Assembly: GCA_902799355.1 (NCBI GenBank)
Contig: CADCAG010000003.1
Coordinates: 1 to 64,000, forward strand
Direction: 5' to 3'
Source of the DNA: an uncultured Bacteroidales bacterium
GTDB taxonomy: Bacteria > Bacteroidota > Bacteroidia > Bacteroidales > Bacteroidaceae
Length of the DNA stretch: 64,000 nucleotides
In this document: positions 59,779 through 64,000 of the stretch, in pieces
Numbering within the stretch: the stretch's first letter is position 1
Layout of the letters: the number at the start of each line of letters is the position of its first letter
Position numbers and translations under genes: made by a program
Notes under the pieces: model-generated
Databases searched by the model: none
Told to the model about the DNA's origin: nothing
Seen by the model: the letters and a program-made list of their open reading frames with translations, nothing else

Positions 59779-61065
59779 CTATAGGTCTGCTCCAATGTCA
59801 CGACGGAAATATCTGTCGGTGAACTGGATCTTCTTGGCTTCTTCGAAAGACTTCTGCAATGCCTCGCTCTTGTCTTTACCATATGACGATACGGCAATGA
59901 CGCGTCCACCATTGGTAACAAGTTTTCCGTCCTTGAGTGCAGTGCCAGCATGGAAAACAATACTACCATCGACCTTGTCAATACCACTCATCTCATAACC
60001 TTTTTTGTATGCTTGTGGATAGCCTCCGCTGACCAACATGACACAGACGGCGGCACGCTTGTCGAACTCGATGGCGTGTTGGTCAAGATTGCCAGCAGCA
60101 ACACCTTCAAAGAGGTCTACGATATCGCTCTTCAGGCGCAGCATGACGCTTTCCGTCTCTGGGTCGCCCATACGGCAGTTGTATTCGATAACGTAGGGCT
60201 CGGGCTCGCCAGTGGGGGTGTTAGTGCGGTTGATAAGACCAAAGAAGATAAAGCCTTTATAGTCGATGCCATCGGCTTTCAGACCCTCTACGGTAGGACG
60301 GATGATGCGGTCTTCCACCTTCTGCATCCACTCTTTGGTTGCAAAGGGTACTGGGCTGACAGAACCCATACCGCCCGTATTCAGGCCAGTATCTCCCTCT
60401 CCGATACGTTTGTAGTCCTTGGCTTCAGGCAGTATCTGATAGTGGTCGCCATCAGTGAGTACGAAGACGCTGCACTCGATACCGCTCATAAACTCCTCGA
60501 TGACGACACGACTGCTGGCATTGCCGAACATGCCGCCCAGCATCTCCTGCAGCTCCTTCTTGGCCTCGTCGAGGGTGGGGAGAATGAGAACGCCCTTGCC
60601 GGCACAGAGACCGTCAGCCTTCAGTACGTAGGGTGCCTGGAGGGTTTCCAAGAAGGCTAAACCTTCTTGCACATGTTCTCCGTCGAACGTCTCATAGCGG
60701 GCTGTGGGGATGTTATGACGTGTCATGAATGCTTTGGCAAAGTCCTTTGACCCTTCCAATACGGCACCAGCCTTTGATGGGCCGATGACAGGGATGTTCT
60801 TGGTACGCTCATCTACCTTCATGTCGTCGTAGATACCTTTTACCAGTGGGTCTTCCGGTCCGACAACAACCATATCGATGGCTTTGTCGACACAGAACTG
60901 TTTGATGGCTTCGAAGTCGTCAGCCTTCATAGCTACGTTCTCTCCGCAATTGCCAGTACCACCATTGCCTGGTGCAATATACAGTTTCTCACATTTCTCA
61001 CTCTGAGCAATTTTCCAGGCCAGCGCATGCTCACGTCCGCCACTGCCTAAAAGTAGTATCTTCAT
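59779..61065 (-). CDS. purD: Phosphoribosylamine-glycine ligase
   Basis: PurD joins glycine to phosphoribosylamine with ATP, the second step of purine synthesis. The 428-residue product from ATG 61065 shows [17 protein letters not shown] at the N-terminus, [25 protein letters not shown], the ATP-grasp segment [16 protein letters not shown], and [12 protein letters not shown]. Upstream frame was rejected because it reads through the octamer array and into serB. Length is normal. Confidence 0.96.
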   Translation of the reverse strand: MKILLLGSGGREHALAWKIAQSEKCEKLYIAPGNGGTGNCGENVAMKADDFEAIKQFCVDKAIDMVVVGPEDPLVKGIYDDMKVDERTKNIPVIGPSKAGAVLEGSKDFAKAFMTRHNIPTARYETFDGEHVQEGLAFLETLQAPYVLKADGLCAGKGVLILPTLDEAKKELQEMLGGMFGNASSRVVIEEFMSGIECSVFVLTDGDHYQILPEAKDYKRIGEGDTGLNTGGMGSVSPVPFATKEWMQKVEDRIIRPTVEGLKADGIDYKGFIFFGLINRTNTPTGEPEPYVIEYNCRMGDPETESVMLRLKSDIVDLFEGVAAGNLDQHAIEFDKRAAVCVMLVSGGYPQAYKKGYEMSGIDKVDGSIVFHAGTALKDGKLVTNGGRVIAVSSYGKDKSEALQKSFEEAKKIQFTDRYFRRDIGADL

Positions 61066-61082
61066 TGTTTTTATTGTTTTTT

Positions 61083-61122
61083 TCGATATTTCGAGGTTTC
61101 GATATTCCGATATTTCGTTATA
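61083..61122 (-). repeat. Five-unit CGAANNNN-type octamer array before purD
   Basis: On the coding (minus) strand the units read CGAAATAT, CGGAATAT, CGAAACCT, CGAAATAT, CGAAAAAA, each exactly 8 bases. CGAAACCT is identical to the first unit of the pyrH array. It begins at the serB stop and ends 12-17 bases before the purD ATG. Confidence 0.88.
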
Positions 61123-62350
61123 GTTTACCTTGTTCTCCCAGATAGCTGTCTTTAAAGCCGAGGAAGTAGAGCACGCCATCCAGTCCGATGGTGTTGATAC
61201 TCTGCTTGGCATTCGCTACCACACGGGGCTTGGCATGGAAGGCAATGCCGAGACCAGCCTCACTAATCATTGGCAGGTCGTTGGCACCGTCGCCAACGGC
61301 GATGGTTTGTGCCAGATTCACCTTTTCCACCTGTGCGATGAGCTTGAGAAGCTCGGCCTTACGGTGACCATCTACAATCTCACCGACGTAACGACCTGTC
61401 AGCTTGCCGTCCTCGCCTACCTCCAACTCGTTGGCATAGACATAGTCGATACCATAGCGGCGCTGTAGGTATTCGCCAAAGAAGGTGAATCCACCAGAGA
61501 GGATGGCTATCTTGTAACCGCAGGTCTTCAGCACCGACATCAAGCGGTCTGCACCTTCTGTGATGGGCAGGTGTTCGGCAATGTCCTGCATAACGCTGAC
61601 ATCCAAGCCTTTCAGTAGAGCCACACGACGGGTGAAACTCTCCTTGAAGTCTATCTCGCCACGCATGGCACTTTCGGTGATGGCACGTACCTGGTCGCCC
61701 ACACCATTGCGCTCAGCCAGTTCGTCGATACACTCTGTCTGGATGAGGGTAGAGTCCATATCAAAGCAGATGAGACGGCGCATGCGTCGGAACATGTCAT
61801 CCTTCTGGAACGAGAAATCAATCTCCATCTCGCTCGACAGCTTCATCAGCTTACGTTGCATCTCCTGACGATTGATGGGCTCGCCACGTAGTGAGAACTG
61901 GATGCAGGCACGGGTGTGCTTGTCGAGTTGCTTAATACTCTTTCGACCAGTCAGACGCAGGATGCTATCGATATTCAGCCCCTGATCGGCAAGGATGCGC
62001 GTGGCAGCCTCTATCTGGCGTGCCTCCAACTGGCGACCCAACACCATGAGGATGTAACGGTTCTTTCCCTGGTGACCTACCCAGTCTTCATATTCATCAT
62101 CGCTGATAGGTGCAAAACCGATGTTGACACCCAACTCAGTGGCCTTGAACAGTAACTCTTTCATGGCCAATCCTGACTTCATCTCGTCAATACGCATCAA
62201 AATGCCCAGTGACAACGTGCTATGGATGTCTGCCTGACCGATGTCTAGAATCTGAGCATCGTACTTGGCAAGGATGCCCATTACTGCGGCAGTCAGTCCA
62301 GGACGGTCTTGTCCTGTGATGCGAATTAGAATCTGCTCCTCTTTCATCAT
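61118..62350 (-). CDS. serB: Phosphoserine phosphatase with tandem ACT domains
   Basis: SerB dephosphorylates phosphoserine, the last step of serine synthesis. The 410-residue product has N-terminal ACT-type regulatory domains ([20 protein letters not shown] at residues 8-27; a second from about 90) and a HAD catalytic domain with [18 protein letters not shown] (about 196), ILSGGFTFF, and [12 protein letters not shown]. Its length fits ACT-SerB proteins. ATG 62347 is an alternative start. The gap to purD is the octamer array. Confidence 0.95.
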   Translation of the reverse strand: MMKEEQILIRITGQDRPGLTAAVMGILAKYDAQILDIGQADIHSTLSLGILMRIDEMKSGLAMKELLFKATELGVNIGFAPISDDEYEDWVGHQGKNRYILMVLGRQLEARQIEAATRILADQGLNIDSILRLTGRKSIKQLDKHTRACIQFSLRGEPINRQEMQRKLMKLSSEMEIDFSFQKDDMFRRMRRLICFDMDSTLIQTECIDELAERNGVGDQVRAITESAMRGEIDFKESFTRRVALLKGLDVSVMQDIAEHLPITEGADRLMSVLKTCGYKIAILSGGFTFFGEYLQRRYGIDYVYANELEVGEDGKLTGRYVGEIVDGHRKAELLKLIAQVEKVNLAQTIAVGDGANDLPMISEAGLGIAFHAKPRVVANAKQSINTIGLDGVLYFLGFKDSYLGEQGKL

Positions 62351-62356
62351 TATTCC

Positions 62357-64000
62357 TTATTTTAAGTAGTCTTCAAAATACTGCGTGATACGTTCATGCA
62401 GATGGACACTGGCATGGCCTCGCATGTTGTGCTCTTCACCGGGATAGGCGAAGAAGTCTGGCTGTGTGCCGGCCTTGATGCAGGCATCAAGGAACGACAG
62501 ACAGTGCTGAGGGACAACGGTGTTATCGTTGTAGCCAGTGATAATCTGCAACTTACCCTTCAGGTTCTTTGCTTTGTCGATAAGACTGCTCTTGGCATAT
62601 CCTTCAGGGTTGTTCTGTGGGGTACCCATATAGCGCTCACCATACATAATCTCATACCATTTCCAATCGATGACAGGACCACCAGCAACACCCACTTTGA
62701 AGACGTCGGGGTAGTTGAGCATCAATGAGATGGTCATGAAACCACCGAAGCTCCATCCGTGGATACCCATTCTGTTGGCATCCACATACGGCAAACTCTT
62801 CAGATACTCTACACCCTTCATCTGGTCTTGCATCTCTATCTGTCCTAACTGATGGAAGGTAGCCTGTTCAAACTCCAGACCGCGATTCTCTGAACCACGA
62901 TTGTCAAGGATGAACAGCACATAACCCTTTTGTGCCATGTATGTCTCCCATGTGCGACTATACCAATGCCACGCAGCCTCTACGTTGTGGGCATGAGGAC
63001 CTCCATAGACATAAACCACTGTGGGATACTTCTTGGTAGCATCAAAGTCGTGAGGCTTTACCATACGATAGTATAGGTCCGTCTTACCGTCGGCAGCCTT
63101 GATGGTACCACTCTCGAAGATGGGCTGTTGATAGCCCTCCCAAGGGTCTGCTGCTGTAAAGAGACGAGTGGCTTTTGCTGTATGAGTAGAAACAACATCG
63201 ATATTGCGAGGTACGTCTGGTTCTGTATAACGGTCAATGATATACAGACCGCTTTCTGACAACTCGCCATGGTGAGAACCACGGCCGTTGTCAAGCAGCG
63301 TGCGCTTGCCCGTCTTGACGTCAACGCTGTAGATGTTACGTTGTATGGCGTTCTTCTCGTTCGAGACGATGATGATGCTCTTGTCTTTCTTGTTAAAGCC
63401 CAGCACCTCTTCCACGACCCATGGACCTTTCGTCAACTGCTTCAGCAACTCTCCCTTATTATTAAATAGGTACAGATGGTTATATCCGTCGCGCTGACTC
63501 TGCATCATGAACTTCGTATCATCCCATGGTAGGAACACGATGGGATGCATCGGTTCTACGTATTTATCGCTGGTCTCACGATACAGCTCACCCAAGGGCA
63601 TACCTGTTTCAGCATCATAGCTGACGAGTCGGCAGTCGTTCTGAGCGCGGTTCAGCTCAAACATGTAAATCTTCTTGGAGTCGGGACTCCATGCGATGTT
63701 GGTGAAATAGCGGTCTGTGGGATCTCCTGCTTGCAGATAGATGGTCTTGTTGGTATTGAGGTCATAGACACCCACCGTTACCTTGTGCGAGGTCATGCCA
63801 GCCATAGGGTATTTGTCAGGCTCATAGGAGGCCTCGCGAGGGAAGATGTCTACCTGAGGGTAGTCGGACACCATGCTCTGGTCCATGCGATAGAACGCCA
63901 GACGTTGGCCGTCAGGGCTCCAGAAGGTTCCCTTCTTGATTCCAAACTCGTTTCTGTGTACAGCAGAACCATACACAATCTCGCGACTGCCATCGGTGGA
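62357..64000 (-). CDS. Dipeptidyl-peptidase IV-type S9 peptidase, N-terminus outside the window
   Basis: The visible 547 residues include the C-terminal part of an eight-bladed propeller and the alpha/beta-hydrolase domain. Catalytic residues are Ser in GWSFGGF (about 140 residues before the end), Asp in GYNDNTVV and His in EEHNMRGH. It removes N-terminal dipeptides, typically X-Pro; in Bacteroidetes such enzymes are periplasmic. The frame continues off the right edge (STDGSREIVYGSAVHRNEFG). It lies 7 bases upstream of serB. Confidence 0.93.
   Translation of the reverse strand, partial: STDGSREIVYGSAVHRNEFGIKKGTFWSPDGQRLAFYRMDQSMVSDYPQVDIFPREASYEPDKYPMAGMTSHKVTVGVYDLNTNKTIYLQAGDPTDRYFTNIAWSPDSKKIYMFELNRAQNDCRLVSYDAETGMPLGELYRETSDKYVEPMHPIVFLPWDDTKFMMQSQRDGYNHLYLFNNKGELLKQLTKGPWVVEEVLGFNKKDKSIIIVSNEKNAIQRNIYSVDVKTGKRTLLDNGRGSHHGELSESGLYIIDRYTEPDVPRNIDVVSTHTAKATRLFTAADPWEGYQQPIFESGTIKAADGKTDLYYRMVKPHDFDATKKYPTVVYVYGGPHAHNVEAAWHWYSRTWETYMAQKGYVLFILDNRGSENRGLEFEQATFHQLGQIEMQDQMKGVEYLKSLPYVDANRMGIHGWSFGGFMTISLMLNYPDVFKVGVAGGPVIDWKWYEIMYGERYMGTPQNNPEGYAKSSLIDKAKNLKGKLQIITGYNDNTVVPQHCLSFLDACIKAGTQPDFFAYPGEEHNMRGHASVHLHERITQYFEDYLK

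Noticed and set aside
61066-61212. Longer N-terminus for PurD
   Set aside because: The extension reads through the octamer array into serB; the family begins at [10 protein letters not shown].

Overview
The window looks like chromosomal DNA from a member of the Bacteroidales, most likely Prevotellaceae. The evidence is Bacteroidetes-type promoters (TAnnTTTG -7 boxes, in the best cases with TTTG 20 bases upstream), Bacteroidetes-specific families (DUF4834, the DUF2723 glycosyltransferase, CbiJ-CbiD and CbiG-CbiF fusions, a BtuG-like propeller lipoprotein), and many SusC/BtuB-type receptors and lipoproteins. I cannot assign a species from sequence alone.

Layout. 1-5970: an AT-rich accessory stretch on the minus strand with a broken AlbA_2 gene, a leucine-rich-repeat lipoprotein, a DUF2971 protein, a frameshifted lipoprotein, a zinc-ribbon coiled-coil protein, a frameshifted DUF4236-FtsK ATPase and an XRE regulator. 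6.3-13.9 kb: housekeeping genes (pyrH, DUF4834, pssA, psd, dnaE, trxA, a HAD phosphatase). 13.9-16.3 kb: cobS-cobU-cobT, the end of cobalamin synthesis. 16.3-16.7 kb: a ferritin-like protein. 16.8-29.4 kb: an eight-gene minus-strand type I restriction-modification operon, transcribed hsdM1-hsdM2-hsdS-(RelE-like/SF1 helicase)-(small membrane protein)-(PLD nuclease)-DUF1016 nuclease-hsdR. 29.9-34.5 kb: cbiB, cobD, cbiP and a two-part cbiA. 34.5-46.4 kb, plus strand: a cobalamin riboswitch, a TonB receptor, a lipoprotein CbiK, a second TonB receptor, then the fused corrin-ring enzymes CbiH-CbiC, CbiE-CbiT, CbiG-CbiF and CbiJ-CbiD. 46.3-48.5 kb, minus strand: btuC-btuF. 48.6-54.2 kb: a second cobalamin riboswitch, a third TonB receptor, a BtuG-like lipoprotein, and a second btuF-btuC pair. 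54.2-64 kb: envelope and housekeeping genes (polysaccharide deacetylase, DUF2723 glycosyltransferase, YqaA-like and other membrane proteins, purD, serB, and a DPP IV-type peptidase cut by the window edge).

How it works together. The cobalamin genes form a nearly complete anaerobic pathway from sirohydrochlorin to cobalamin, combined with outer-membrane capture (three receptors, BtuG-like protein) and inner-membrane import (two BtuC/BtuF pairs). CbiL, a corrinoid adenosyltransferase and the BtuD ATPase are not in this window. The riboswitches sit in front of receptor operons.

The most striking things found: (1) short palindromic or tandem elements of many families occur both between genes and inside coding sequences without breaking the frame (PssA, CobT, CbiB, CbiP twice, a TonB receptor, both BtuF proteins, DUF1016, CbiD), resembling in logic the Rickettsia palindromic elements; (2) perfect 8-bp CGAANNNN arrays form the leaders of pyrH and purD; (3) the type I operon has two complete HsdM subunits and four accessory genes, and its gene junctions carry copies of the hsdS 3' end, including a remnant coding for the HsdS C-terminus. 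Three apparent frameshifts (lipoprotein, FtsK, CbiA) could be biological or sequence errors.
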